Notes under the pieces: generated by a model
Databases searched by the model: none
The model's input: only the letters and a program-made list of their open reading frames with translations
What the model was told of the DNA's origin: nothing
Position numbers and translations under genes: made by a program
Shown here: positions 51,759 through 60,656 of the stretch, one piece after another
Position numbering within the stretch: position 1 is the stretch's first letter
How the letters are laid out: every line of letters starts with the position of its first letter
Source: Jiella endophytica
GTDB lineage: Bacteria; Pseudomonadota; Alphaproteobacteria; Rhizobiales; Rhizobiaceae
Length of the DNA stretch: 64,000 nucleotides
Direction: 5' to 3'
Assembly: GCF_004519335.1 (NCBI RefSeq)
Contig: NZ_SOZD01000003.1
Span: forward strand, 434,001 to 498,000

Positions 51759-52921
51759 GCGGAAATTCCTTGGCTATGCGTGGGAGATGATCCGGAGGCG
51801 CCTGCCTCCGGGGCGAAACGGGTGATCGAGAACGGCGCGATCGGCGCATTGGTGCGGCCGGTGGCGATGAGTTCGCCCATGATCTCGCCGACGCCCGGCC
51901 CGAGCTGGAAGCCATGGGAGGAAAAGCCGAAGGCGTGGTAGGCGCCCTCTTCCGTCGAGGACGGCGAGATCACCGGAATGCCGTCCGGCATGCGGCCCTC
52001 GATGCCGGCCCAGGAGCGCACGATCGTCGCGCCGCGCATGATCGGAAAGACCGCCATCGCCGTCGCGGCGGTCTGGCGCAGCTCCGAGAAGATCAATTCC
52101 GAAACGTTGGTTTCGGGGTTCGGCCGGCCGCGCCGTCCTCCGCCGATGACGACCGTGCCGTTCTGCATCTGCTTGAAGGAGAGCGGTCGCGTCTCGTTGC
52201 CGACCACCGCCGTGCAGAAGCGCGGCATGCGGGAGGTGACGATCATCATCGGCGCGGTCGCCGCGACCTCGACCGGTTCGCCGAGCTGGCGGGCGATCTG
52301 GCCGGCCCAGGCGCCGCCGCAATTCAAGAGCTTGCGCGAGGTGAAGACACCGCGCTCGGTCGTCACCTTGAAGTCGCGGCCGACCCGTTCGACGGTCTCG
52401 GCCCGGCAGTTCTCCTCGAAGCGCACGCCGAGCGAGCGGGCCTTGCGCTGGAAGGCGAAGGTCGTCTGGTAGGGCAGTGCGAAACCGTCGCCGAGGCTGG
52501 CGAGCGCCCCGACGCAGTGATCCGAGACGGCCGGGAGGTGTTCGCGCATCTGGGCACGGTCGAGCACCACCTCGTGGTCGAAGCCCATGGCGCGGAGATC
52601 CGCGGCGCGGGCCTTCAGCCGGTCGAGATCCGCCTCGGTCTCGGCCACCTTGATCTGCGGCGCCCGCTGGAAGCCGCAGTCGTCGTCGAGGAGTTCCTCG
52701 ATGCGGTACCAGATCTCCATCGAGCGCTGGGAGATCGGCACTTCGGCATAGTCGCGGCCGAGCCGGCGCACGCCGCCGGCATTCACGCCGGAGGCATGGC
52801 GGGCGACCGTGTCCTTCTCGATCACCACCACCTCGAGCCCGCGCATCGCGGCATGCAGCGCCGCCGAGCAGCCGTGTATGCCCCCGCCAATGACGAGGAG
52901 GTCGACCGTGCGGTTTGCCAT
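51755..52921 (-). CDS. FAD-dependent amino-acid/amine oxidoreductase (DAO family)
   Basis: A 388-residue flavoprotein: FAD motif LLVIGGGIHGCSAALHAAMRG, second-strand VVVIEKDTVARHASGVNAGG (the ASGxNAGG pattern of the D-amino acid/sarcosine/glycine oxidase family) and C-terminal FGFSSHGFQLGPGVGEIMGELI. It sits between the large NAD/FAD subunit gene (30 bp upstream) and ridA. It is a second DAO-type protein in the operon beside 54638-55747, so it either replaces that subunit for another substrate or acts alone. Confidence 0.92.
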   Translation of the reverse strand: MANRTVDLLVIGGGIHGCSAALHAAMRGLEVVVIEKDTVARHASGVNAGGVRRLGRDYAEVPISQRSMEIWYRIEELLDDDCGFQRAPQIKVAETEADLDRLKARAADLRAMGFDHEVVLDRAQMREHLPAVSDHCVGALASLGDGFALPYQTTFAFQRKARSLGVRFEENCRAETVERVGRDFKVTTERGVFTSRKLLNCGGAWAGQIARQLGEPVEVAATAPMMIVTSRMPRFCTAVVGNETRPLSFKQMQNGTVVIGGGRRGRPNPETNVSELIFSELRQTAATAMAVFPIMRGATIVRSWAGIEGRMPDGIPVISPSSTEEGAYHAFGFSSHGFQLGPGVGEIMGELIATGRTNAPIAPFSITRFAPEAGASGSSPTHSQGISA

Positions 52922-52951
52922 GGATGGGCCCTTCTCTCTGGCGCGCCGCGG

Positions 52952-54367
52952 CTATTCGGCGGCTTGCCGCGGTGCCTCTTCGGCGCCGAAGTCGGCGAGT
53001 TCGGACAACAGCAGCGGCTTCAGCGGCGGCCGGATGCGGTAGTAGTCGACGCTCGAGGGCTCCTCGCCCTTCGCCGCGGCGATGATCTCGCTGACGGCGA
53101 GACCGCACATGCGGCCCTGGCAGGGGCCCATGCCGGCACGCAGGAAGGATTTGACCTGGTTCGGGCCCGGCGCGCCGAGCGCCACCGCCTCGCGGATCTG
53201 GCCGGCGGTGATCTCCTCGCAGCGGCAGACCAGCGTCGAATCGGCCGGCGACAGGGTATCCTCGGAGGGTGCGTAGAGCGTCTCGAGCAGCGGGCGGACG
53301 GCAGCGTCCTTCCGGAGCGCCGCCTTCAACGTCTCGCGCTCCCCGGAAACCGGCCTGCCGGCCTTCTCCGCAACGCGCATGGCGACGAGGCGGCCGCGCA
53401 TGGCGGCGGATTTCGCCCCGCCGATGCCGGCGCCGTCGCCGGCAACGAAGACGTTATCGACCGACGTCTCGAAATGCTCGTCGAGAACCGGCAGGAAAGC
53501 CCGCTGGCTCTTGTCGAAGCGATGCCGGCAGTTCATCAGCCGGGTGATCTGCTGGTTCGGCACGACACCCTGATGCAGCGCCACATGGGCCGTCTCGATC
53601 CGCTGCCGCTTGCCGCCGCTCACAAAGCTGACGGCGCTCGCCGCCGTCTCGCCTTCGATGACGATCTCCTCGGCATCGCGGTGGACCGGCACGCCGGCGC
53701 GCTTCACCTCCCGCATCATCGCAAAACCCTTGGCGAGGTAGCGCCAGCCGGGCAGTGCCTTGCCGAGGTGCTTCGCCGCCTCGCGGTAGCGGGCCGCCGG
53801 CACCGTCTCGACGATGGCCTTCGGCGGCGTGCGGGCGGCGATCAGCTGGGTGGCCGCCAGCCAGAGCAGCGGGCCGGAGCCGACCATCACGAGATCCTCC
53901 ATGACGACGCCGGAGGTCTTCAGGAGAATCTGCACCGCGCCGACCGTGGTGACGCCGGGCAGCGTCCAGCCGGGCATCGGCGTCGGCCGCTCGATGGCGC
54001 CGGTGGCGACGACGATGGTCGCCGCCTTGACGCTCCTGGAGCCGCCACCCGCGGAGAAGTCGATCTGCTTCTCGCTGTCGATGTTCCAGACGACGGCACC
54101 CGGCAGATATTCGGCCGTCGAGGCGCGCAGGCCGGACGCGAGATGCGCGCCGGCCTCGTAGTCCTTGCCGAGGATGCCGCGACGCCCGGAGTCGCTCGCC
54201 TCGATGTCGCGATAGATCTGGCCGCCCGGCCGCGGCTGCTCGTCGAGGACGAGGGTCGAAAGCCCCGCTCGGCTCGCCTCTGTCGCGCAGGCCATGCCGG
54301 CCGGGCCGGCGCCGATGACGACGACGTCGTATGCCGGAAGGGTGGCGGTCTTCGGTTCGGTCTTCAT
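52952..54367 (-). CDS. NAD(P)/FAD oxidoreductase subunit with BFD-like [2Fe-2S] domain (HcnB/OoxA-like)
   Basis: A 471-residue flavoprotein: VVVIGAGPAGMACATEASRAG near the N-terminus, VLDEQPRPGGQIYRDI, an internal second dinucleotide-binding region (GVVMEDLVMVGSGPLLW), and a C-terminal [2Fe-2S] BFD-like domain with CRCEEIT and GPCQGRMCG. This is the large subunit of heterotrimeric dehydrogenases such as opine oxidase, hydrogen cyanide synthase HcnB and hydroxyproline dehydrogenase. Its start overlaps the small [2Fe-2S] subunit gene by 4 nt. Confidence 0.92.
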   Translation of the reverse strand: MKTEPKTATLPAYDVVVIGAGPAGMACATEASRAGLSTLVLDEQPRPGGQIYRDIEASDSGRRGILGKDYEAGAHLASGLRASTAEYLPGAVVWNIDSEKQIDFSAGGGSRSVKAATIVVATGAIERPTPMPGWTLPGVTTVGAVQILLKTSGVVMEDLVMVGSGPLLWLAATQLIAARTPPKAIVETVPAARYREAAKHLGKALPGWRYLAKGFAMMREVKRAGVPVHRDAEEIVIEGETAASAVSFVSGGKRQRIETAHVALHQGVVPNQQITRLMNCRHRFDKSQRAFLPVLDEHFETSVDNVFVAGDGAGIGGAKSAAMRGRLVAMRVAEKAGRPVSGERETLKAALRKDAAVRPLLETLYAPSEDTLSPADSTLVCRCEEITAGQIREAVALGAPGPNQVKSFLRAGMGPCQGRMCGLAVSEIIAAAKGEEPSSVDYYRIRPPLKPLLLSELADFGAEEAPRQAAE

Positions 54368-54654
54368 GCCGCCACCTCGTCGGCCTTCTGGAGGCTCACC
54401 GCGATGCCGGGTTCGACCGCGATCATGCAGGCCTGCCGGTTCGGCACGCCGTCGATCTCGACCAGGCATTCGAAGCAGACGCCCATCATGCAGAACGGGC
54501 CGCGCGGCGCGCCGGAGACCACCGACTCGCGCGTCGTCGTTTCGCCAGCGGCGATCAGCGCCGCGGCGATGGTCTCGCCGGCACGCGCCGCGATCTCCCG
54601 TCCCTCGAAGGTGAAGCGGACCGTCTCGCCGCTCCCGTCAATTCGCTGGGGCAT
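54364..54654 (-). CDS. Small (2Fe-2S)-binding subunit (HcnA-like)
   Basis: A 96-residue plant-type ferredoxin-like subunit: FEGREIAARAGETIAAALIAAG then cysteines in FCMMGVCFECLVEIDG and RQACM, the C-x4-C-x2-C...C arrangement. It is the small subunit of HcnABC/opine-oxidase-type dehydrogenases and passes electrons between the flavoprotein subunits. Overlaps the preceding DAO gene by 17 nt and the next gene by 4 nt. Confidence 0.92.
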   Translation of the reverse strand: MPQRIDGSGETVRFTFEGREIAARAGETIAAALIAAGETTTRESVVSGAPRGPFCMMGVCFECLVEIDGVPNRQACMIAVEPGIAVSLQKADEVAA

Positions 54655-55747
54655 CGAACCTCCTTGCAGAAAATGCCGACAGCTCTTCGCCGAGTTCGCC
54701 CTTGGCGATCATCGGCGCGAGCGCCAGTGCGTGGGAACCGGCGAGAGTGACGCCGGAATGGCAGTTGACCGAGAAGATCCCCGGATGGGTCTCGGACTGC
54801 TGGTAGATCGGATAGCCGTCCGGGCTCATGATCCTGAGCGCCGCCCATGAGCGGACGATCCGAAGGTCCGTCAGGAACGGGAACATGCGGATCGCCCTTG
54901 CGGCGAGCATCGCCATCACGTCCGAGGAGGAGGAGACGTCGAAGCCGACGTCCTCGTGGCTGTCGCCGATCATGATCGAGCCCTCGCCGGTCTGACGGAC
55001 GACGTGGGTGGGCATGTCGAGGCGCGGCCGGGTGCGCTCGGTGACGAGGATCTGCCCCTTGAGGGGCGCAATCGAGAGGTTCAGCCCGACCTTCTCGCCG
55101 AGCGGCTTGTTGCCGAGGCCGGCGGCGAGAACGATGCGCTCGGAACGGAACGTCCCGGCGGGCGTCGTGACCGCGTAGCCGTCGCCGTCACGGCTGATGT
55201 CCCTTGCGCCGGCATCGGCGACGATCCTGCCGCCGCGACGCTTCAGCCCGTCATGCAAAGCGCGCAGCAGGTAGAGCGGGCTCGCATGGCCGTCGTGCTC
55301 GCAATAGGTGCCGCCGACGACATCCGGCCCGAGGCCCGGCATCATCGCATGCACCTCCTGACGGTCGAGCACCCTGGCACCGTAATTGGCCGCGCCATGA
55401 ACGTTGTGCAGCCGGGCGATCAGCGCCTTGCGGTTCTCGAGCTCTTCCTCCGACAGGCAGAAATGCAGCCCGCCCGGCTTCTGATAGGCGGTGGAGACGC
55501 CGGTCTCGTCCTTCAGCATGGCATCGAGGCCAGGCCAGAGGTCGGCGCTCTTGCGGGTCCAGATCGCATAGTCCGGATAACCGTCGCCCTTCGACTGCAC
55601 CCAGACGAGGCCGAAATTGCCCCGCGACGCACGGAAGGCGACGTCGCCCTCGTCGAGAACGGTGACGGTGAGGCCCTCGCGGGCCAAACCATAGGCGGTG
55701 GCGGCGCCGACGAGGCCGCCGCCGATGACGATCGCATCGCTCTGCAT
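54638..55747 (-). CDS. FAD-dependent catalytic subunit, DAO family (HcnC/OoxB-like)
   Basis: A 369-residue flavoprotein: AIVIGGGLVGAATAYGLAREG, VLDEGDVAFRASRGNFGLVW, and a C-terminal GIFSVNCHSGVTLAGSHALALAP segment typical of the amino-oxidising subunit of opine/hydroxyproline/HCN-synthase dehydrogenases. The ATG at 55747 shares a base with the permease stop (TGATG), so it is coupled to the transporter genes. With 54364-54654 and 52952-54367 it probably forms a heterotrimer that oxidises a secondary or primary amine imported by the ABC system. Confidence 0.92.
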   Translation of the reverse strand: MQSDAIVIGGGLVGAATAYGLAREGLTVTVLDEGDVAFRASRGNFGLVWVQSKGDGYPDYAIWTRKSADLWPGLDAMLKDETGVSTAYQKPGGLHFCLSEEELENRKALIARLHNVHGAANYGARVLDRQEVHAMMPGLGPDVVGGTYCEHDGHASPLYLLRALHDGLKRRGGRIVADAGARDISRDGDGYAVTTPAGTFRSERIVLAAGLGNKPLGEKVGLNLSIAPLKGQILVTERTRPRLDMPTHVVRQTGEGSIMIGDSHEDVGFDVSSSSDVMAMLAARAIRMFPFLTDLRIVRSWAALRIMSPDGYPIYQQSETHPGIFSVNCHSGVTLAGSHALALAPMIAKGELGEELSAFSARRFDAPAN

Positions 55748-56547
55748 CAGCGCGATCCTTCTCCGATGAGCAGACGGTCGAGCCCGTAGATCCGGTCGAC
55801 GATCAGCATCAGCGCGACCGTGAACAGGATGGCGACCGTCGAGACCGACGCGACCAGCGGGTCGGTGGTCTGGGTGATGTGGGAAAACAGCTTGACCGGC
55901 AGCGTCGTCGTCGCCGGGTTGACGATGAACACCGTGACGGTGAGTTCGTCGAAGCTGGTGATGAAGGCGAGCACCCAACCGCCGACGACGCCGGGGATGA
56001 TCGCCGGCAGGGTGATCCGCCGGAAGACGGTCCAGTCGCTGGCGCCGAGCGAGGTGGCGGCCCGGGCGATCGACGGGTCGAGACCGGTCACCGAGGCGAG
56101 GACGAGGCGCAAAACGAAAGGCACGATGATGACGACGTGGCAGAAGACCAGCCCCCAGAACGTGCCGTTCAGGCCCATCATCGAGAGGAACCGCAGAAAG
56201 GCGATGCCGAGCACCACGGTCGGCACCGTCAGCGGCGACAGGAACAGCGCCTGCAGCGCGTCGCGGCCGGCGAAGCGCCCGCTGCCGATGGCGAGCGCCG
56301 CCGGAATGCAGATCACGGTCGCGATGGTCGCGGAGGCGACGCCGAGCTGAACGCTCATGATCGCCGCCTCGATGAAGTCCGGATTGTCGAGGATCGCCCG
56401 GAACCAGCGCAGCGAGATGCCGCTCGGCGGAAATTCCAGGAAGCCCTCCGGCGTGAAGGAGACGCCGATGACGACCACCAGCGGCGCCAGCATGAAGACC
56501 GCGAAGACGATGCTGAAGAGCTTGGCAAAGAGGCCGTTCCGGATCAT
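55747..56547 (-). CDS. PotC-type ABC transporter permease
   Basis: A 266-residue permease with about six membrane segments; LFSIVFAVFMLAPLVVVIGVSF at the N-terminus and EAA loop RAATSLGASDWTVFRRITLPAIIPG. The spermidine/putrescine/opine-type importer family. Overlaps the PotB-type gene by 4 nt upstream and the DAO subunit gene by 1 nt downstream. Confidence 0.94.
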   Translation of the reverse strand: MIRNGLFAKLFSIVFAVFMLAPLVVVIGVSFTPEGFLEFPPSGISLRWFRAILDNPDFIEAAIMSVQLGVASATIATVICIPAALAIGSGRFAGRDALQALFLSPLTVPTVVLGIAFLRFLSMMGLNGTFWGLVFCHVVIIVPFVLRLVLASVTGLDPSIARAATSLGASDWTVFRRITLPAIIPGVVGGWVLAFITSFDELTVTVFIVNPATTTLPVKLFSHITQTTDPLVASVSTVAILFTVALMLIVDRIYGLDRLLIGEGSR

Positions 56548-57395
56548 TGGAACACTCCCGCAAAGCGCTTCTCGACCAGCCGGTTCCAGGCGACCATGAT
56601 GGCGAGGACGGCGACGAGCAGGATGATCGCGATGGCGGCGCCGAGCGGCCAGTTCAGCGTGTTGAGGAACTCGTCATAGACGGTGGTGGACGCGACCTTC
56701 ACCCGGCGCCCGCCGAGGATCGCCGGCGTCGCAAACGCGCTCGCCGAAAGCGAGAAGACGATCAGCGAGCCGGAGAGGATGCCGGGCATCGCCTGCGGCA
56801 GGACGATCCGGCGGAACACCGTGAATGGCCCCGCCCCGAGGGATTCGGCGGCCTTCTCGGTCGCCGGATCCTGGCGCTGCAGCGCCGCCCAGACGGCGAG
56901 GATCATGAACGGCACCATCACGTGCACCAGCGCCAGCACGATGCCGCCCGAGGTGTACATCATCTTGATCGGCCGCTCAATCATGTCGAAGCGCCGCAGT
57001 GCCTCGTTGATGACGCCGTTGTTGCCGAGCAGAATCGCCCAGCCGAGGGTCCTGACCACCACCGAGATCAGCAGCGGCCCGAGCACGACGAGGATCATCA
57101 CCGAGCGCCAGAACGGATGCATCCGCAGCATGAAATAGGCCTGCGGCGTGCCGATCAGCGCCGCGATCACCGTCGTCACCAGCGCGATCATGAAGGTGCG
57201 GCCGAAGATCTCGTAGAAATAGGAATCGCTGAGCACGTCGGCATAGTTGCCGAGACCGAAGGTCGGCTTGATGCCGCCATAGAAGTCGAAGCTGTTGAAG
57301 GAGAGCACCGCCGTCATGATCAGCGGCGTCACCAGCATGACGAGGAAGAGCACCAGCGCCGGCGCGCTGAGGAGCCATGGACGCGTGCCGATCAT
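56544..57395 (-). CDS. PotB-type ABC transporter permease
   Basis: A 283-residue permease starting MIGTRPWLLSAPALVLFLVM; a longer in-frame upstream start overlaps the ATPase and is not supported. EAA loop KAAESLGAGPFTVFRRIVLPQAMPG. It pairs with the PotC-type subunit to form the channel. Overlaps the ATPase stop by 4 nt. Confidence 0.94.
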   Translation of the reverse strand: MIGTRPWLLSAPALVLFLVMLVTPLIMTAVLSFNSFDFYGGIKPTFGLGNYADVLSDSYFYEIFGRTFMIALVTTVIAALIGTPQAYFMLRMHPFWRSVMILVVLGPLLISVVVRTLGWAILLGNNGVINEALRRFDMIERPIKMMYTSGGIVLALVHVMVPFMILAVWAALQRQDPATEKAAESLGAGPFTVFRRIVLPQAMPGILSGSLIVFSLSASAFATPAILGGRRVKVASTTVYDEFLNTLNWPLGAAIAIILLVAVLAIMVAWNRLVEKRFAGVFQ

Positions 57396-58450
57396 TCGGC
57401 GCTCTCCGCCGAAAGCACGCGCAGGTGTTCGGCCTGCCAGAAGAGATGCACGGCCTCGCCGACCTCGGGTTCTCGGCGGCCGCTGTTGCGGCGAACGACG
57501 AGAAGCTCGCCGAGCCCGGTCTCGACCTTGAACAGCCACTTGTCGCCGAGGAAGATCCGCTCCGATACGCGGCCGGCGACGATGCCCTCGGCCTCGCCGG
57601 TGAACTCGATGCGTTCGGGGCGCAGCGAGATCAGCACCGGACCGGGCGTCTCGCCCGAGGCGGGGCCGTCGAGGGTCAGTTCGCGGCAGCGCAGCTTCGT
57701 GCCGGCGGCGCCGCCTTCCAGATGCCCGGGAATGGCGTTGCTCTTGCCGAGGAAGGAGGAGACGAAGCCGTTGGCCGGCCGGTCATAGGCGTCGAAGGGC
57801 GAGGCTTCCTGGATCAGCCGGCCGCCCTGCATCACCGCGATGCGGTCCGAAAGCGCCATCGCCTCGGACTGGTCGTGGGTGACGAGAAGCGTGGTGACGC
57901 CGGCCTCCTGCTGAATGCGGCGAAGTTCCAGCTGCATCTCCTCGCGCAGCTTCGCGTCGAGATTGGAGAGCGGCTCGTCGAGCAGCAGGAGTTCCGGCTC
58001 GATGACGAGGGCTCTTGCGAGCGCCACGCGCTGGCGCTGGCCGCCGGACATCTGCCGCGGATAGCGGCCGGAAAGATGCGACAGATGGACGAGATCGAGG
58101 GTCTGGGCGATCCGGCGCCTGCGCTCGTCCGCCGGCACCTTGCGCATTTCCAGGCCGAAGCCGACATTCTCCTCGACCGTCATGTGGGGGAAGAGCGCAT
58201 AGGTCTGGAAGACGATGCCGAGGCCGCGCGCCCGCGCCGGCACCTTGGCGAGATCGCGCCCGTTGAGGAGGATCGTGCCGCCCGACGGCGTCTCGAAGCC
58301 GGCGATCATCTGCAGCGTCGTCGTCTTGCCGCAGCCGGAGGGCCCGAGCAGCGAGACGAATTCGCCCTTTTCCACCGACAGCGTGAAGCGATCGACCGCG
58401 ACGGTCTCGCCGAAGCGCTTGGTCAGATCGCGAAGTTCCAGAATTGCCAT
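57392..58450 (-). CDS. PotA-type ABC transporter ATPase
   Basis: A 352-residue ATPase: Walker A GPSGCGKTT, signature MSGGQRQRVALARAL, Walker B LLLLDEPLSNLD, switch histidine LLVTHDQSEA, plus a C-terminal TOBE-type regulatory domain (about residues 235-345). Drives uptake through the two permeases encoded downstream. A 6-bp tetraloop hairpin lies between it and the receptor gene. Confidence 0.95.
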   Translation of the reverse strand: MAILELRDLTKRFGETVAVDRFTLSVEKGEFVSLLGPSGCGKTTTLQMIAGFETPSGGTILLNGRDLAKVPARARGLGIVFQTYALFPHMTVEENVGFGLEMRKVPADERRRRIAQTLDLVHLSHLSGRYPRQMSGGQRQRVALARALVIEPELLLLDEPLSNLDAKLREEMQLELRRIQQEAGVTTLLVTHDQSEAMALSDRIAVMQGGRLIQEASPFDAYDRPANGFVSSFLGKSNAIPGHLEGGAAGTKLRCRELTLDGPASGETPGPVLISLRPERIEFTGEAEGIVAGRVSERIFLGDKWLFKVETGLGELLVVRRNSGRREPEVGEAVHLFWQAEHLRVLSAESAE

Positions 58451-58491
58451 GGGGTTCGTTCGTTCCGTCGCGCATTCGCCGCGGGATCGGA

Positions 58492-58507
58492 GCGGGCCGG
58501 AGCCCGC
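58492..58507 (-). other. Short hairpin between receptor and ATPase genes
   Basis: GCGGGC (58492-58497) and GCCCGC (58502-58507) pair around a 4-nt loop in the 87-bp gap after the receptor stop. No U-tract. Same position as the stronger receptor-gene hairpins elsewhere in the window. Confidence 0.45.
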
Positions 58508-58537
58508 CCCCGTTGATGCTCAGCTAAGAGGTCGCGC

Positions 58538-59572
58538 TCAGCGCTCGACCTCGCGGGCCCAGCGCTGGGTCCATTCCTGGCGGTTCTGGTTGATCGTGTC
58601 CCAGTCGACCTTGACCAGCTTGGAGATCTTCTCCGGGCCGTAGGGCAGCGTCTCGGCGAGTTCCGGCGGCAGCTTGGTCTTCTTGTTGACCGGGCCGGAC
58701 CCCATGGCATCGCCGAGCTTCACCTGGATCTCCGGGTCGAGGAGATATTTGATGAACTCCTGCGCCGCCTCGGGCGCGTCGCTCTCGACCACCGGGCAGG
58801 CGGCGAGCATCAGCGCGACGGCGCCTTCCTTCGGATAGGCGAACTTCGCCGGGAAGCCGGTGTCGGCGAGGGACTTGGTGCGGCCCGAGCCCCAGATCGA
58901 CAGGGCGATCTCCTTCGACTGAAAGAGCTCCGACATCTTGCCCGAGGACGGCTCGAAGACGAGGACATTGGGCGCGACGTCGTCGGCCATGGCGGTGAAG
59001 CCGGGGTCGATGTCCTTCTCGCCGCCACCATTGAGACGGGCCATCATCACCAGGGCATGCAGGCCATAGGTGTTGGAGATCGGCGGGATGGAGAGGATCT
59101 GCTCGTATTTCGGATCTTCCAGATCCTTCCAGCTCGACGGCGGCTCCCAGCCCTTCTCCTTGAACCAGTCGGCATTGTAGGTGAAGCCGGTGGCGACGAA
59201 GCCGACGCCGATCGAATCCGGGCCGATCTTGGCAAGGTCGTAGATATCGTCGGAGGCGACGTCCTTGGCGAGCGGCGCGCAGAAGCCCAGCGCGTCGGCC
59301 TGGTACATCGGGCCGTCGTCGAGGATGACGACGTCGAGTTCCTGGTTGCCCTTCTGGGCCTGCAGCCGGGCGAGGTTCTCGGTCGAGTTGCCGGCGACGA
59401 ACTGGATCTTGACGTCGTGGGCCTTCTCGAATTCGGGAATGATGAGTTCCTTCATCAGCGTCTCGAAGGACCCGCCGTAGCCGCCGACGGTCAGCGTCTT
59501 GGTCTGCGCCTGGGCGCTGACAGCCGCCAGGAGCGAGCCCGCCGCGGCGAGCATGAGGATGTGTTTCTTCAT
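58538..59572 (-). CDS. PotD-type periplasmic substrate-binding protein
   Basis: A 344-residue receptor with signal peptide (MKKHILMLAAAGSLLAAVSA-QA). Family features: LTVGGYGGSFETLMKELIIPEFEK, GNQELDVVILDDGPMYQADA and AAQEFIKYLLDPEIQVKLGDA. AGGGA lies six bases before the ATG at 59572. First gene of a nine-gene operon (receptor, ATPase, two permeases, three-part dehydrogenase, DAO protein, RidA). The ligand is probably a polyamine-like, opine-like or cyclic amino compound. Confidence 0.94.
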   Translation of the reverse strand: MKKHILMLAAAGSLLAAVSAQAQTKTLTVGGYGGSFETLMKELIIPEFEKAHDVKIQFVAGNSTENLARLQAQKGNQELDVVILDDGPMYQADALGFCAPLAKDVASDDIYDLAKIGPDSIGVGFVATGFTYNADWFKEKGWEPPSSWKDLEDPKYEQILSIPPISNTYGLHALVMMARLNGGGEKDIDPGFTAMADDVAPNVLVFEPSSGKMSELFQSKEIALSIWGSGRTKSLADTGFPAKFAYPKEGAVALMLAACPVVESDAPEAAQEFIKYLLDPEIQVKLGDAMGSGPVNKKTKLPPELAETLPYGPEKISKLVKVDWDTINQNRQEWTQRWAREVER

Positions 59573-59625
59573 GAAGATCCCTGCCGATACCAGTTTTTGA
59601 GCAGGGTCACCTTTTAGGCGTTTCA

Positions 59626-59640
59626 CATTCCATGCAAATG
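59626..59640. promoter_or_regulatory. LysR-type box candidate (CATT-N7-AATG)
   Basis: CATT (59626-59629) and AATG (59637-59640) are inverted repeats 7 bp apart in the divergent promoter region. The half-sites match those of the longer palindrome 15 bp away, as expected for the second binding element of a LysR regulator. Confidence 0.45.
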
Positions 59641-59654
59641 AAATTAAAGGATGG

Positions 59655-59670
59655 ACTCATTCCAATGAGT
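59655..59670. promoter_or_regulatory. LysR binding palindrome
   Basis: ACTCATT-CC-AATGAGT has perfect 7-bp arms. It lies 17 bp before the lysR start and 83 bp before the receptor start, with a second CATT...AATG element nearer the receptor gene. This is a likely LysR recognition site that also allows autorepression. Confidence 0.6.
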
Positions 59671-59686
59671 TATCCGGTCGGGAGCA

Positions 59687-60616
59687 ATGGCACCGCTCAA
59701 CATCCGTCAGTTGTCCGCCTTCAACGCCGTGATGAAGGCCGGCTCGGTCACCGAGGCGGCGGAGCGGCTGCATGTCAGTCAGCCGGCGGTGACCAAGCTG
59801 CTCAAGGGCTTCGAGGAGTCCTGCGGGCTGAGGCTGTTCGAGCGCGGCCAGGGCCGGGTTAAACCGACCAGCGAGGCCCGCCAGCTCTTCGCCGAGACCG
59901 AGAAGCTCGAGGCGGGAATGATCCGCGTCGGCAAGCTTGCCGAGTCGATCCGCAATGTCGAACGTGGCGAGGTCTCGACCGTCACCTTCCCGGGGCTGAG
60001 CATGCATGTCGCGCCGCAGGCGGCGGCGGCGCTGCTCGACCGCGCGCCGGGTGTCTTCGTCCAGCTGTTCAGCCGCACCTCGCGCAGCATCGAGGATTCG
60101 ATGGTGACCGGAAAGGCCGATTTCGGCATCAGCCTGCGGCCCTCGACGGCGCCGTCGCTGAATGCCGAAAGGTTCGAGGAGCTCGATTTCGTCGCTGCCC
60201 TTCCCGCCCGGCATCCCCTTGCGGCGAAGGAGGTCGTCAGCATCGCCGATCTCGACGGCGAGCGCTTCATCGCGCTTGGTCGTGACGATCTGTCCTATCC
60301 GCTGACCGAGGCCGCCTTCCAGCGGGCCGGCGCGCGGATGAACGCCATTGCCGAGGTGCACATGGCGGATGCCGTCTGCGCCATGGTCTCCGCAGGAGCG
60401 GGCGTCGCCATTGTGCTGTCGATCACCAATGCCGGCAAGGAGGACAGCCGGCTGGTGTTCCGGCCCCTGCGCGAAGCCTTCACCATGACATCGTGGCTGA
60501 TCACCCCCCGCGGCGAGCCGATGTCGCTCCTGGCGGTGAGCCTGCTCGACGAGATCAGGCGGCGGGTCCGCCGGCTCCGCAGCCGGACTGACTTGCCGCA
60601 GCCGGGCGCCGGATAG
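59687..60616 (+). CDS. LysR-family regulator of the amine-catabolism operon
   Basis: A 309-residue regulator with LysR helix-turn-helix (NIRQLSAFNAVMKAGSVTEAAERLHVSQPAVTK) and a PBP2-type effector domain. The overall look resembles OccR/NocR opine regulators. Divergent from the receptor gene with 114 bp between starts containing two related inverted repeats. It probably activates the operon in response to the imported compound. Confidence 0.92.
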   Translation: MAPLNIRQLSAFNAVMKAGSVTEAAERLHVSQPAVTKLLKGFEESCGLRLFERGQGRVKPTSEARQLFAETEKLEAGMIRVGKLAESIRNVERGEVSTVTFPGLSMHVAPQAAAALLDRAPGVFVQLFSRTSRSIEDSMVTGKADFGISLRPSTAPSLNAERFEELDFVAALPARHPLAAKEVVSIADLDGERFIALGRDDLSYPLTEAAFQRAGARMNAIAEVHMADAVCAMVSAGAGVAIVLSITNAGKEDSRLVFRPLREAFTMTSWLITPRGEPMSLLAVSLLDEIRRRVRRLRSRTDLPQPGAG

Positions 60617-60629
60617 CGGAAACGTCGGG

Positions 60630-60649
60630 TCGAGGACGCGCTGCCTCGA
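60630..60649. terminator. Weak hairpin between convergent lysR and ABC operon
   Basis: TCGAGG (60630-60635) and CCTCGA (60644-60649) pair around an 8-nt loop in the 40-bp gap between stops. No T-run. Confidence 0.3.
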
Positions 60650-60656
60650 AGGACGG

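Noticed and set aside
54364-55747. Calling the dehydrogenase genes hydrogen cyanide synthase (hcnABC)
   Set aside because: The subunit architecture is shared by opine oxidases and hydroxyproline dehydrogenases; the link to a PotD-type importer and RidA fits amine catabolism better than cyanide formation.
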